Below, piece by piece: positions 21,839-35,148 of a stretch of DNA of 64,000 bases (positions within the stretch are counted from its first letter, which is position 1; each line of letters begins with the position of its first letter). The notes beneath the pieces are model-generated. The model was not told the origin of the DNA and made no database searches. It saw only the letters and a list, made by a program, of their open reading frames with translations. Source of the DNA: Ahaetulla prasina (lineage: Eukaryota; Chordata; Lepidosauria; Squamata; Colubridae); assembly GCF_028640845.1 (NCBI RefSeq), contig NC_080539.1, positions 189,233,436 to 189,297,435 on the forward strand. The letters run 5' to 3'. Position numbers and translations under genes: made by a program.

Positions 21839-21949
21839 ATTTGATAAAATTGCAAGATTACTTATTGAATGGTATTATTATCAACAGTGAAACATTGTAA
21901 ATTGGCAAGTTAACATTGTAACTGATAAGAAGACTTCTATTGATGTCGT

Positions 21950-22887
21950 GGTTGGAACGGCTGGAAAATAGCAGAACCCACTGAGCCTTGCAAAATCCAG
22001 CTGGTAACCACTGTCAGGAGACCCTATGGGGTCATAGCCGCCTTGTAAAGGTGGTGAAGGAAGGAGAGACGCTTTGCTGACCATGAGGAATTCGCAATTT
22101 CCTCGTTAGGTCTTCCGAATGGCAGCAGAGACAAGGGCCATTTTTGGTAGTCACAAAGCTGGGACAACAGGGACTGTAAGGTTTGTGCTGTAGTGGATCA
22201 TGGAGAGAGCATTGAAACTGGGCGAGATAATTACCAACGTTTACTCTAAAGACATGATTTAAATACAAGAATTTTAAGAGAATTTCTAAGCCTAAGAAAG
22301 TGGTGATTAAATACACGGAGGAAAAAAACCTGAAAATCAAGAGGCAAAAGAAGCTCAAGGGAAGCTTTAAAAAACAGAAATCCTGAAAAAAGTTTAAACA
22401 ATTTGAAAGGTGATTTTCGGGAGAAACTGTCTTGTTTATTTGTATTACTAAACCCCCTGGATTTATCAGATAATCAGTTGTTTTTGACAGATTGTTTAAT
22501 TTTGGATTTGAGAACAAGAAAGCTATCTACTGGAAGAAGAGAAGTACTACAGCACTATAGCCGCAGTATACTCAGTGAAAGTGAACTCCATACACACAAA
22601 GTCTAATACACAGAAGAGAAGTAACAACATCTGGAAGCGGCCTGACCTTGACCTTATGTTTGAAAATGACTTGGATATTTTGAGAATACTTAATAAGCTT
22701 TTTTTCCCTTTTGAAGATTTTTAAAAGGAACTAACTTGCAAATAACTATTATTAAAATTGGATTATGGATCTGAAAGATTGGAGGAATCTAGTGGATTAA
22801 TTTGGATTTGGACTATTAATGTTATTTAACAGAACATTCTACGAGACAAAAGAAGAAAGGTGATAGAAGAAAAGAGAAAAGAAGGAA
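21950..22887 (+). mobile_element. L1-type 5' UTR and flanking AT-rich sequence
   Basis: 21950-22190 contains 'ggaaggagagacgctttgct' and 'cacaaagctgggacaacagg'. Both are variants of text found at 31490-31620 and 32260-32400, where it leads into L1 sequence. The rest to 22887 is AT-rich with no ORF1 that I can recognise. It is probably a decayed L1 5' region. Confidence 0.5.
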
Positions 22888-23155
22888 AGTTAAGTGGTTA
22901 AGATGATCAAAAGGTCAGCAGTTCAGCGGTTCGAATCCCTAGTCCCAGCTTCCGCCAACTAGCAGTTCGAAAACACATAAAAATGCAAGTAGAAAAATAG
23001 GGACCACCTTTGATGGGAAGGTAACAGCGTTCTGTACACCTTTGGCGTTTAGTAATTCCAGCCACATGACCACAGAGACATCTCAGGATAGCGCTGGCTC
23101 TTCGGCTTTGAAACAGAGATGAGCACCACCCCCTAGAGTTGAGAACGACTAGCAC
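22888..23155 (+). mobile_element. tRNA-derived SINE, intact copy
   Basis: The head has 'gtggttaagatgatcaaaag' (A-box region) and 'cggttcgaatccctag' (B box). The body is a close match, on the opposite strand, to the split SINE at 3091-9518. It ends in 'gttgagaacgactagcaca', directly against the 3' tail of L2 copy E. Confidence 0.75.
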
Positions 23156-23892
23156 ATTTATTTATTTATTTATTTATTATTTAAATTTCTATACCGCCCT
23201 TCTCCCGAAGGACTCAGGGCGGTTCACAGCCAGATAAAAATACACAATAATATTACAATATAAATACAATTAAAATACAATTAAAAAACTTATTCAATTG
23301 GCCGAGATTAAAAATTTAGAATAAATAATAAAAAACCCATTAAAAACCATAAATTTAAAAAACTAACCCAGTCCAGCGCAGATGAATAAATGAGTTTTAA
23401 GCTCGCGACGAAAGGTTCGGAGGTCCGGAAGTTGACGGAGTCCTGGGGGGAGTTCGTTCCAGAGGGCGGGAGCCCCCACAGAGAAGGCCCTTCCCCTGGG
23501 CGTCGCCAGACGACACTGTCACGCCGACGGCACCCTGAGGAGTCCCTCTCTGTGAGAGCGCACGGGTCGGTGAGAGGTATTCGGTAGCAGTAGGCGGTCC
23601 CGTAAATAGCCCGGCCCTATGCCATGGAGCGCTTTGAAGACGTTCACCAAAACCTTGAAGCGCACCCGGAAGGCCACAGGTAGCCAGTGCAGTCTGCGCA
23701 GGATAGGTGTCACGCTGAGCCACGAGGGCTCCTCTATCACCCGCGCAGCCGCATTCTGGACTAACTGAAGCCTCCGGATGCCCCTCAAGGGGAGCCCCAT
23801 GTAGAGAGCATTGCAGTAATCCAGACGAGACGTCACGAGGGCGTGAGTGACTGTGCACAAGGCATCCCGGTCTAGAAAGGGGCGCACATATG
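23156..23892 (-). mobile_element. L2 LINE copy E, 3' fragment
   Basis: On the minus strand 23887-23519 reads PFLDRDALCTVTHALVTSRL, then LDYCNALYMGLPLRGI and LHWLPVAFRVRFKVL. After a frameshift it gives the last ORF2 residues near 23400. The 3' UTR, hairpin (23190-23222) and (TTTA)n tail follow. The right edge abuts the Penelope-like sequence. Confidence 0.88.
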
Positions 23893-24640
23893 TGTGAGGG
23901 GAACCTTTCCCTTTTTAACAAATACATGAACTGAACACTTTAACAACAGAATAATCAGAGAAGCCATCGAGATAGAAAAATGCCCAGACAGCATGAACAA
24001 ACAAGATGATACCTCCCGCCTACCAGCCATTTGGAAACCCGCCCTTATTGACAAACGAGTCCTTAACACGAGGAATGACACCAGACCCACACTCACGAGG
24101 TCCACACAGGATGTCACTACCACACATCCACCCAGAAAGCAGACCCAAACCCACACTGATCAGGAAGCACGACCAAGGACCAGAAGCCAGACCGCAGCTG
24201 CAACATTAGCCATTTCAAACCCCTCCAATCCATACATACAGCAGACAGACACCCACTATGAAGATGTAGCACGACCACAAACACGAAGCCAAACAACAGC
24301 AATGCAACTCACCAGCTCAAATCCCCCTGCAACTCAGATTAATCTGAGCACAACCAAGCCCCCACCCAAACAGGACACCCCTCCAGCCAATCAGAGCACA
24401 AAACCCCCCCCATCGAATCAGATCACAGCCAAGCTCCCACCCAATCAGTTCAAACCCCCACTAGCAGTTAAAAAGGAAGAAACAGCTGCAATCACACATT
24501 GCTCCCAGAAGCACGGTTGAAGCCTGAAGATGACGAATGAGACTTGTCAAACGCCGCCAAGACACTTCCAATTTTACGCGGGAGAAAACCCGAATAACCA
24601 AAGACCTACATATATATAAAGGAATATATATATAAAACCC
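23893..24640 (+). mobile_element. Penelope-like element 3' end (tentative)
   Basis: The plus strand reads REAIEIEKCPDSMNKQDD then RLPAIWKPAL at 23963-24050. It resembles the last residues of Penelope-like elements after the GIY-YIG endonuclease (REAIEI...N...W.P.L). The frame then runs as a low-complexity Thr/Pro/Gln-rich tail to 24520 with repeated RPxTRSQT units. 'gcctgaagatgacgaatgag' follows, then a short AT-rich tail. The reverse transcriptase is missing, so the family assignment rests on this one motif. Confidence 0.5.
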
Positions 24641-24657
24641 GAATAACCGAATAAAAG

Positions 24658-24659
<2 letters not shown>

Positions 24660-24729
<70 letters not shown>
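24660..24729. repeat. (AT)n microsatellite
   Basis: About 35 uninterrupted AT units form a perfect self-complementary tract, bordered on both sides by 'aaggaatatata'-type sequence. Confidence 0.95.
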
Positions 24730-24731
<2 letters not shown>

Positions 24732-25646
24732 CTTTATGTTTATTTTATTTTAATCACTATAAAATATTTAGACTTTTATATTGTATAATCATTGGTGTAT
24801 TTCTGTAGTAGCAATTTCTTGTTCTAAATTATTTATAAAAATGTACTAAAAGAAGTAGGGGGATCCTGCATTTAATGAGTCCTTCGGGAGAAGGGCAGTA
24901 TAAAAATTTAATAAATAAATAAATAAATAAATGATGAAGAAATATATTTAAAATTAAAACAGCACAAATGAACTGCAATACATTTTTACTTTCAAAGCAC
25001 ATGCAGTCCTGTCCTGAAAGCTAAGCATTTGAAGCATTTGGTAACTCTAATTTTAAATCCAGAAAATATGTTTGGAGAACAGTAAGTAAAATCTTCATGG
25101 AAAAGCAGACCTAAAACTAGTTTGCTAAGTTGAATGAAGTCCAAATCTAATACATGCATAACAATGATGTATTTTCAGAACTACAAAAATGATGTAAGTG
25201 ACTTGTGTAATAGTTTTCACTCTGTTGTATAAATAAAAAGTGCCTTCTTCAATTGTCTCTTTTTTTACTGGAAGAAGTATCTACGCCAGCAGCTAAAATT
25301 TTAAGGCAAAACTGCATAACTTGAATTGTGATCATTGATTTAATAAGAGAGTTAATAATATTCACGACACATTGATTCAGCAGCACTTTTAAGCCTAAAT
25401 TTGATTGTAGCATTTTTCTATAAACTCAACTCGAGGAGTACCTGTATTTTCAGAAATCTGCAAGCATTTAATTTTTAAAAGAGAAGTCAACATTTTCAGG
25501 TGTCCATCCAATCTATTCAATACTAACAAAACTTCCGATAAATAATTAAGTAAACATAACTCCTCAGAGAGCCATTTTTCAGAGGAATCCTGATTTTTAC
25601 CTACTCAAGTTTACATGGTTGTATTTGGAATATATTTCCTATGCAC
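24730..25646. other. Intronic stretch with one L2 tail
   Basis: This is AT-rich sequence with no gene. The only recognisable item is an L2 3' tail on the plus strand at about 24875-24931 ('gagtccttcgggagaagggc' then (TAAA)n). Confidence 0.5.
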
Positions 25647-25822
25647 CAGGAGTTCCCAACCTCCTGGGCTGTGGCACACTACTGGGTCATGGCACATTGG
25701 GAACCAAGTTGTGGAAGTGGCAGGCAAAAGTTGTGGAAGTGCCGCTTGTGCAAATGGAGTTGTATGCCCATGGAATCATCCCTTCTCCCCATATGCCGGT
25801 CCACCAAGGTCGAGGACCACTG
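25647..25822. mobile_element. hAT-like MITE
   Basis: The ends are CAGGAGTTCCCAACCTC and, inverted, CAGTGGTCCTCGACCTT, imperfect inverted repeats of hAT type. The flanking 8-mers CTATGCAC and TTATACAC match at six of eight positions, a decayed 8-bp duplication. It lies in the HDAC4 intron, 131 bp from the exon. Confidence 0.6.
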
Positions 25823-25926
25823 TTATACACCACTTTCCAAGGCCCTCCTATGAACATTCTAATGAATGAATACATTGCTGAGCATATTAAAGACACTTCC
25901 AAAACCAGTGGATTAAAACTGAATCA

Positions 25927-26899
<973 letters not shown>

Positions 26900-27098
26900 C
26901 TGAGACCAATGGATTTTGTGCAGTTGACTGTTCCAGTAAAACCATGTGTTGAAGAAGAGGGCTATGTGTTGATCCCCCTTCTCTATCCACTGCCGTGCTG
27001 TTCAAATAAGGAGTGATATGGGTGCCAGGAAATATGGAGATTCGTTGTTGTAATGATGGAATAGTAAGTCTTTCAGAATCTTGCTGTCCTGATCCACC
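26900..27098 (-). CDS. HDAC4: HDAC4 exon: central repressor region
   Basis: The 199-bp exon has acceptor 'tatgcttgcag' and donor TCAG|GTAAAG. It encodes [20 protein letters not shown], then [12 protein letters not shown] and [14 protein letters not shown], ending in phase 1. The order and wording match the HDAC4 segment between the MEF2-binding N-terminus and the 14-3-3 site exon. It is probably disordered linker in the protein. Coding is intact and splice sites are canonical. Confidence 0.92.
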
Positions 27099-27186
27099 CT
27101 GCAAGCATATACCATTACTGAATTTCAAAAGTGATCTATGAATGAAGTTAAGGTAATGACTCCATTTAAATTATACTTTCACTTAC
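27099..27186 (-). other. HDAC4: HDAC4 mini-intron (88 bp)
   Basis: It has donor GTAAGT and acceptor 'gcttgcag', in phase 0. It is very short for a gene whose other introns here must exceed 25 kb. Confidence 0.85.
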
Positions 27187-27303
27187 AGTACATGGGGCTG
27201 CTGCAGGTAGTCCTAAGGTTATATTAGGCAATGAGGGAGAAGTGTACAATGGAAGCTGTGTTACTGAACCTTCATGATTAACCAGTCTATGAGCCAAGGT
27301 GGT
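27187..27303 (-). CDS. HDAC4: HDAC4 exon: 39-codon segment
   Basis: The 117-bp exon has acceptor 'ctctctttcag' and donor ACT|GTAAGT, in phase 0 at both ends. It reads [12 protein letters not shown] then [21 protein letters not shown] and [12 protein letters not shown] are hallmarks of HDAC4 just upstream of the next exon. The preceding exon is not found up to 64000, so a very long intron lies on this side. Confidence 0.92.
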
Positions 27304-27591
27304 CTGAAAGAGAGCCAAAAATCCTGCCTCAGAATAATACCATTATATAAAAAACAAATACCTCATGTGTAATCATTATTTGGAGAAGCTTAAGGTATAT
27401 TCTTTGGGAGAGGAGAGTCAAAAGAATTTAGAGGAGCTCTATCAACGATATCAATTAATACAGTATACAGTATTAATCAGAGCCAAGAGTTTGTTGTATT
27501 CATCAAGTACTGAAACATACGTTAACTCTGCTCAATATAAATTGTAAGTAACAACAGGAAAATGTGAATGGAACATTTTTCCCCACTACTA

Positions 27592-27726
27592 CAGAAGTGT
27601 CAAATTCCTGGCCCATAGGCCGGATGCGTCATGCGCTGGCCATGTCCACGCCTGGTTTAGCGAAGGGGAAAATAGTCCTAATACGTCATGTGACGCCGCT
27701 ATGATGCTGTGAGTTTGACACCCCTA
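27592..27726. mobile_element. hAT-like MITE
   Basis: The ends are CAGAAGTGTCAAA and, inverted, TAGGGGTGTCAAA. The flanks CACTACTA and AACTATTA match at six of eight positions. The body is rich in CpG and its decay products ('ggccggatgcgtcatgcgct'). It lies in the intron upstream of the HDAC4 exons. Confidence 0.6.
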
Positions 27727-28242
27727 AACTATTACAAAAGGTCTTAGTGACAACAAAATTATCTCAAGTAGGAGATTTTACTAAAAATGAAGAGCATACC
27801 AGGCTGCTCTGCTATTATTTTAAGAGCACAGATATTGATTTTATTATAGGATTAAATTTATTACTCTATCTAGCTGGAATGTTAAACCAATGGGGGAATA
27901 ACAGAAACCTCCCACTTTTACAGAAGGATAAGACTCAATGAAAGAAGGATATTGAAAATGTAAGCCTTATTCTATCAATTATTATCAATGTATAAAGTAA
28001 GTTAAAGGAAATGAACAATGGAAACAGCAAATGGAATTCCTGGTTATCAAACTGACTGCAGCATTATAATTTAATTCCACCATTTGAAAAAGATGTGAAC
28101 ATTTTTCTTCTACTGGAGAAATCAGCATACAAAAATCCATTAAGTTCAATTGAACATGACTATATTGTATACCATCTTTCTCCCAAAAACTAAGAGAGAC
28201 TATGTAGAAAATCAAATCTAAAGAGGAAATGATCCTTTGGAG

Positions 28243-28428
28243 CAGGGGTCCCTAACTCCCAGTCCGTCGATTGGCATCGGTCCACAGCACACTAGCAACC
28301 GGTCCATGCAAACAAGTGAAGCACCATCCGGGGGATGCTGGCAGTATGCAAAACCATGTTCCCTCTGGTCTGCAGAAAAACCTCTCCGTGGAACTGGACC
28401 CTGGTCCCCAAAAGGTTGGGCGTCACTG
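28243..28428. mobile_element. hAT-like MITE with perfect 8-bp duplication
   Basis: The 186-bp element starts CAGGGGTCCCTAAC and ends GTTGGGCGTCACTG. It is flanked by CTTTGGAG at 28235-28242 and 28429-28436. The 8-bp duplication and CAG...CTG ends identify a non-autonomous hAT element. It contains no gene. Confidence 0.85.
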
Positions 28429-28436
28429 CTTTGGAG

Positions 28437-29409
28437 AAAACATAGCACCTGAACCCAAATATGCTTTTTCCCAGGACTGAGCTGCAGTTGAAGAGAACAG
28501 CCACTTGGTCCTGGGAAAAGCCACAGTTGCTTCAAAGAGTTATCAATAGGTGCTTTACACAGGCACATGTTCTGAAACACTTTTTCCCTTCAAATATGAT
28601 ACCTGTGTGGTCTTAGTACAACAGCTGATCCCCAACACACAATAAGCCCTTGAGATACAGTGAAGTGGAGGGAGCATAATATTGTTGAAGAAAAAATCTT
28701 CAGAATCAAATTGTTCATCGAGAGATTTGAAAAGAAGTGTTCACTATTAATAGCCACACTGTTTAGACTGCAGATGAATGCTGTTTATTGATTCAATCCC
28801 AGGATCTCAGTCAGAAACCAGAAGATAAGTAGTAGGCAGAATATAACAGCAGAATTGGAGAAATTATTTCATAGCTTGGAAAGTTTCATATCAGGATTTT
28901 ACAAAGAATTATATGTGGTGTTACTGTACTACTGGAGATAGTTGCCAATTAAATGATACAAAGGAACACAATTCAAGGAATTGGTATAAGGCTTTAAACT
29001 ATCTCCAAGTTTAAATCTGTACAGTATGTATATGAAAATATTTCTCAGATACTCTTCTTTAAATGCTACTATTTAAATGAGACAAGACACTATGGGAAAG
29101 AGAAAATTTAGAATGACATATTTTATTTATACAATTCTGACTCCAGGAAAGTTTAGTTGGTACATCCATTATTATTTTTTAAATGTAACAGAAATATTTT
29201 CTCAGGCTTTCAGGCTCTTATGAAACCCCGCCCCCCACATACACACTTATTCAGATTATTTAGCTGATGTACTAAAAGTTGCTAAGAAGCCTAGCAGATA
29301 TGCAAGGAACACCCTCTTAGCATAACTCATCACCAACGGGCACAAACACTCTCTACCTGATAACCAGATTTAAAAGTCAAATGGAAATGAATCTAGATAC
29401 TCCTCCACC
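28437..29409. other. Intronic stretch, nothing recognised
   Basis: This is AT-rich sequence without a convincing ORF, repeat structure or RNA gene. Confidence 0.4.
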
Positions 29410-29835
29410 CATTTAAATACCACCCATCTTGTCATGAGGTGACTCTAGGTGGCTTACAACCAAGTAAAAGCAACAAGTGTTAAAATATTAACCAAATAAA
29501 TATTAACATTAAATTGACATACAATTAACAAAGATGGCAAGGAAGGAAGCAAGATGCACATGAGATAGAGTCTTATCTCAGTCCATTAACAACCTTCAAT
29601 ATGACCTGCCTCAATTAGAGCTGCAGGCAATTGGCAGAGCCAGATTTTCAAGCCCTTTCAGAAGGCCAAAAGGGTGGGTCCAGATCGCATCTTAGGTGAC
29701 ACAGTCTTCCAGAGGGTAGGAGCCATGACAGAAAAGAGTCTTCTGCCTCCCACCAACCAGAATTTCTTGGCTGACGGGATCTGCAGCATGCCCCTTCTGC
29801 CACAGCAGGTGGGCAAGCCATTAGGGTTAGATGAT
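29410..29835 (-). mobile_element. Old L2-like LINE 3' end
   Basis: The minus-strand piece SAKKFWLVGGRRLFSVMAPT followed by LWKTV parallels the L2 C-terminus (SAKQCRL...AFSVGASTLWNE). A degraded tail 'taccacccatcttgtcatga' lies at 29420. It is clearly older than copies A-E. Confidence 0.5.
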
Positions 29836-31403
29836 TCCTCAAGTAACCTAGACCAAATTAAGAATATGTCACTGACTGAACCTACTTGGCAATCACCATC
29901 TTTCACCAGGCTTTCACCAGCCAGGAAAGGCAGGGATCTAATTGGCAGGTAATTGTACTGACAGAATTGAGGACCCTGCCCACTTCATCAGGTCCAATAC
30001 GATTATACTGTTCCCAGCTTCTGGACTCTTCTCCAAGATGGATGCTGTAGGGTGAGATTTTTTTCTTTCTCTTATCCATGATCTGCTATCTTTGTTCCAG
30101 AGCTGGCTCTTTGGCAGCCATGTCCCCTGGATTTGAATGGGGGCACTTAGGAATGACCCAAGATGACTTTTGGATGGCTGTGGATCCACCTTGGAGGGGG
30201 AATCTTGAAAATTACTACTCCTTGTGGGAGTAGCTAGAAAGTCAAGGGACTTTTACATCTCTTCCTATGGGCAGAGCATTTCTTAATCAAGCCTGGGACT
30301 TTTAACTTCACTTTTTGAACTTTTGTTTTTTATCTTTAAATGTTAATTGGCTTGTTGATTTATTTCAACCCACTCCTGGACTTTATCCTTCTGCTTTATC
30401 TTTGATTTATTTGGTTGCTCTTACCAATTTCCGTATTTCCGTAGAGAAACTAAACACTTTTCTGGATGGTGAAAATATTTATATTTGGACTATATTTTAC
30501 TGAATAGTTACTGTAGGGAATCTGTATTTTATTAGCTTGGATCAAAACAATCAGAAATAATTGTGTTGGGTTTTTTTATCCCCTCTGCTCTGCTTATCTG
30601 CTTCACTGAGTACAAAATATTGGATTATAAAGAAAAGGTGGGTGACACTGGGGGTGGGGATGGGAAGAGACTGCTTAACAACAGGCGATCTCTAGTCAAA
30701 TTTATTTCTCAAAGGTCTGATGAACTCATAAAGTCCATGGAAAACATTCTGAAGAAATAACTCTAAATATTTTAAACTCACAAAAGAAATCTGTTTTCAA
30801 AGCAGCAGATGTTTGAAAACAATATGTACCCAGAAACAACACAGACTGTGGAAAATCAAAGTCAAGAGGAATGTGACTTTCCAACAGTAAAACGGCCGAG
30901 AAGAAACATGAACCTAGAAATAACAGAGATGATTTCATACGTCTTTTTGAAGTTCAATCTGGTGTTTTAATATAATTGTAGAAAACTTTCTGGGTAGATA
31001 AGTGGCTATTGTTTCTAAGACATGGTCTGATTTCTTGTAAATTATGGGTAATAATTTTGTTGCTGCATAGTAGGGTGCCTGTTTGTTCATTTTGTTCTTT
31101 GTTCTCAGCAATCGGTAGGCTGTCGATGTCAATGTGTCTGTTTATTGACATTGGTGGAAAACCAACAATGTTAATCCATTTAAGATACTTTTTCTTTTTA
31201 AAGTCTTGTTTGTTGTTTTTTCTTTGTTTTTTTAAAATATTTTGGAGTTTTGTATTTTAACTTTCCTTTAACTAAATCTTATCACATAAAGAGTACAGAA
31301 AGGAAGAGAATCTCAGGGATATCAGGGCATGAGCTAACCATGACAGGGGGGATAACGATCCCCTACCAGATCATGTTGCCATAACTTCAACAAGAAAATT
31401 ATA
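29836..31403. other. Intronic stretch, nothing recognised
   Basis: Short frames occur on both strands, but none has a recognisable motif. It contains AT-rich, T-run-rich sequence. Confidence 0.4.
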
Positions 31404-31847
31404 TCTGGGACTTCCGGTTTGGCGTTGCTGTGGGACAGTCATGGGGAGCGGTCTGCGTAACCAGACTGAACTCTCCTTGTTGGGGGACTAAACTCATCTC
31501 GTAGGAGTGACAAAGAAAAGAGGATGCCTTCCAGATCATGGAGAGTGGCAACTCTCCTACTTGATCCGAGGCTCAATTTCCTATCCAATAATGAGGAATT
31601 ATTATGGCCACCGGGAAGCTGGGACAACTTCCGGTTGACGTCTCGCACATGCACAATGAACCACCGCTCTTACGGGGTCGCTGGCACCGCATTCGTGACG
31701 GCCAGCTGACTGGCGCACATTTGAGCACAGGAACACGAAGAGGAGCTGGCAAGGCTGTGCATTCATTGTGGGACGGTTTCGCGTGCCACTTCTGGCATGC
31801 AGGCTGGCACGCGAGAACACCAAAGGTTCGCCAACACTGCTCTAGAG

Positions 31848-32245
31848 CCATAATGGCAAATCTATGGCACGGTGCCCAAGGTGGCACTCAGAGCCATCTT
31901 TCAGAGCCCTCAAGCTGTCACCCAACTCACCTGCAGCTGCGCATGCACATGCGCCCCAGTTGGTGTTTGGGGCACCAGTGTGCATGTGCGCAATTCCGGA
32001 GACCCAGCTGGTCTTTGGAGCTCTCCTATGCATGCGTGTGTGTTTGCATATGTGTGAGTGAGTATCTGTGCACAGCGTGCACATGTGCAGATGGTGCAAT
32101 TGTACGCAAAGCACATGGGGGAGCCGTGCGAAAGCTCCATGCATGTGCAGATGGTGCAGTTGCCCGCGCAGCAGATGGTGGAGCCGTGTATAAGCAAAGT
32201 GCATACCTGTTTGGCACTCAATGAGTAAAAGATTCACCATCACTG
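31848..32245. mobile_element. hAT-like element
   Basis: The element is flanked by CTCTAGAG (31840-31847) and CTCTAGGG (32246-32253), seven of eight identical. The left end CCATAATGGCAAATC pairs imperfectly with the right end (inverted, CAGTGATGGTGAATC). Another hAT-like 3' end ('ttcgccaacactg') stops at 31839, directly against the same duplication. The open frames through this region on both strands are due to its GC-rich, TG/CA-rich body and are not genes. Confidence 0.6.
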
Positions 32246-33417
32246 CTCTAGGGGGCCAAAGTCACCCTGTAGGGGTGGTGAGGAGAGAGGGGATGCTTTG
32301 GTGGTCACAAGGAGAGTGCAGTCTCCTTGTTTGACCCAAAGAAAGCCCCTTTAACCAGTAGAAGAGAGGACGGCCATTATGGCTGTAGTGAAGCTGTGAC
32401 AGCTGAAGCGGAAGAGAGGGAAGAAAAGATCCTGTAACAGTGTGATTGATCTGGGTACGAATCTTCTAATTTTTGCTGTGGAATTTCCCCCAAAATGTCC
32501 CCTATAGAAAGTGGGACTCAACTGAGGTGGTGGTAGGGTGCTTCCCTGCACCCCAAAGAATAGCAATGACCAAGACCTGGAGCTATTGTCAGATCCGCAA
32601 AAGAAAGAAAAGACATAGTAAAAAGAAGTAACCTTAAAGATAAAGAATAGCCTGAATTGGCTAGTTTTCAATAATTTAAATTGTTTTAAAATATTGGATT
32701 ATACTTTTGTTGTCACCTTGATTTGAAAGACTTAAAAAAATTATTTAAGGGACTTCCAGTGGCTCCGCTTCATTGATAGCGGTCTCTTTTAGACTGCTAG
32801 CTCTGTGATTCTGTAGAGCCACTCAGATAGCGTTAATCAGCTGTCTGGCGACTTAAAAATCTCTCCCTCGGGCAAAGAGGGAGAGGTGAGCATTTGGGAT
32901 GAAGTAGAGCCCCCAGGAAAGCCCCAGGAAAATTTCTGGAGGCTTGATGGGAACGCTCCTTCTATAGCTCGAGAAAAGCTCCAGAATCCGGAATGCTTCA
33001 GCCTAATGGCGGAACAAAATGCCACGCCCATCTCCGCGACTGAAAAAGATTTATGATGGAATGCTAACGCAGACAGAGCAGAAACAGGAGCATTGGCATT
33101 TGTTTGTAAGAAGATTTTAACTCCCTATCAGAGGAAATATTTGTAGTCAAGATTGGAGATGAAGAAAGGAAATGGTGTTTTGTATATTGAAAGCAAATGG
33201 CACTTTGTGTATTTGAAGTGAAAGTTAAGGAAATGTTTATTACATCTGCTGGTGTGGAACCTATAAGAAGAATATAATAAGATATTTTTTAAATGGAATG
33301 AATAAGAATTGTTTATGATTTTTTTTTTACCTTTTTCTTTTTATTACAGTGTTTAAGAAGAAAAGTTTATTGAAGCTTCTTTTTTTCTCTCTTTTTGGTT
33401 GATGACATAGTTTAAAA

Positions 33418-34383
33418 ATGGCTTTTAAGCAAACAGCATTAACTACTACTAAAATTTTGGAAATTTATTCAGCTCAGGTACGGAAATTAAAAGAAGATAT
33501 CAAGGAAGGTTTAAGAAATTTTTTACAGGAACTTTTGAAGGCTCATCTTTTAGAAATAGATCAAGAATTTAATGAAATGGAGAAAGAAATATTGGATCCT
33601 AAAGATGTGGTGGAAGAGCAGAGGGGGCTATGAAAAAGATATTCAATTACACCATTATTGGTATCTAGTATTCAGATGGAGAAAAGACTGGAAGAACTTA
33701 ACCAAATTAACTTAGATTTGCAAATGAAAATAGACGAAGTTCAAAAGAATCCAATTAATTTGAATTTAGAAAATAAAATAGATGATATCCAGGTTAAGAT
33801 GGACAGGGTAGATGAAGAAAGGGTTATATTACAATATAGATTAATGGAATACGCTATAAAAGTGAGGGGATTAAGAGAATGTAGGCAGGAAAATTTAAAA
33901 GAGATTTTTACTCAGGCTTTTGCTCAGATAGAGGGAGTGGAACCAGAAGATTTTGAAGTTAATATTGAAAAAATCTATCATGTTAATTCTTGGTTGACAA
34001 GGCAGAAGTATTTGCCGAGAGATGTGGTTATTTATTTTACAACCAAGAAGATTAGGTATGGAATTTTACAAGCATTTTATAAAAATAAATTTCAAATATT
34101 AGGACAAGATATAATAATGATGAAGGAAATTCCTCCTAAAATGTTAAGAAAAAGAAAAGAATTTGCTTTTTTAGTGGATGAGCTTAAGAAACATCAGATA
34201 TATTTTAGATGGGAGGTTCCAGCTGGCCTAACAGTGAATTATAAAGGAAGAAAGTATTTTCTTAACACAGTTGTTAAAGCTAGAGATTTCTATACCAATG
34301 AATTAAAGATTGGAAATCCTTTATTGTTGGATGTTAAGCTGATTGGTGAGCAGATGGTGGAAAAAGTGCAAGATAGAAGATAA
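33418..34383 (+). pseudogene. L1 ORF1 (copy 1), one premature stop
   Basis: The frame is open except for a stop at 33631-33633 caused by a small local deletion relative to copy 2. It then runs 241 codons from 33658. The first third is rich in Glu, Lys, Leu and Ile with heptad spacing, a probable coiled coil (KLKEDIKEGLRNFLQELL). The middle looks like an RRM-type region (VRGLRECRQENLKEIF, PRDVVIYF). The C-terminal part has RWEVPAGLTVNYKGRKYF, the basic nucleic-acid-binding domain of L1 ORF1p. This protein coats L1 RNA as a trimer. Confidence 0.85.
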
Positions 34384-35148
34384 GGGGAGGGAGAATGTTT
34401 AATTCTAATAAATTTGAATATGGTTAATCCTTATAAATGATTTATTTTGGATGTAAAAGTGTAATGTTAGGGGTATTATTTGAGGAGGATAGACAGTAAA
34501 ATTTATGAATTTGGATTAAATATTATATTTGAGAGATTGTTTATGGATGTAATGTTGTTATTTAGTTAAACAGAATTTAATTGTTATAATTGATATATTT
34601 TGGATATAAATAGGTGTAATTTTAATACTGTTATCTGATATATGTAAGCTAAATTGAAGATTTTAATTAGTACAATTGACATATTGTGGAGGTTTAATAT
34701 TAATATTAGCAATGTTATTTGATGTATGTAAGTGGTACTAAAGATATGAGAAGATAGAATGTCGTTTATTTTTGGAGATTGGAAAAATTAAGAATTTAAG
34801 TTGGAAATATGAACTATTTTTGAGAGACTGTTTAAGGAAGAAAGATATTATAGAAGAATTCCTGATGAATATTGGAAGAAGGAATGTTGTTTAGGCGTTG
34901 ATCGATGAAGATTGGATATTAAAAACTATGTACTTTATTGAAGAACTGGAAATACCAATTTAACTGGAAGGTGCTGAAGACTTTAGGACTGGAATGATTG
35001 ATATATAATGGACTGGAAGAAGAATGTCCTTTCTTGTTTCTGGAAGGGGAGTTAAGGTTTTAGAGAAAGGAATGACTATGGATTGTGACTCATGTTGTAT
35101 TTTAATTTACGATTGTTAATCTTATACCCTGTATTCTGTTCTGGAAAG

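Noticed and set aside
23993..24520. A novel host gene with a P/Q/T-rich protein
   Set aside because: The preceding in-frame residues match a Penelope-like C-terminus and the locus is bordered by repeats, so a transposon tail is more likely.
26900..27303. A processed HDAC4 pseudogene
   Set aside because: Two introns with canonical splice sites and matching phases separate the exons.
31604..32243. 206- and 133-codon frames on opposite strands
   Set aside because: They cover an L1 5' UTR and a hAT-like element. Composition is Cys/His-rich from TG/CA repeats, with no zinc-finger spacing.
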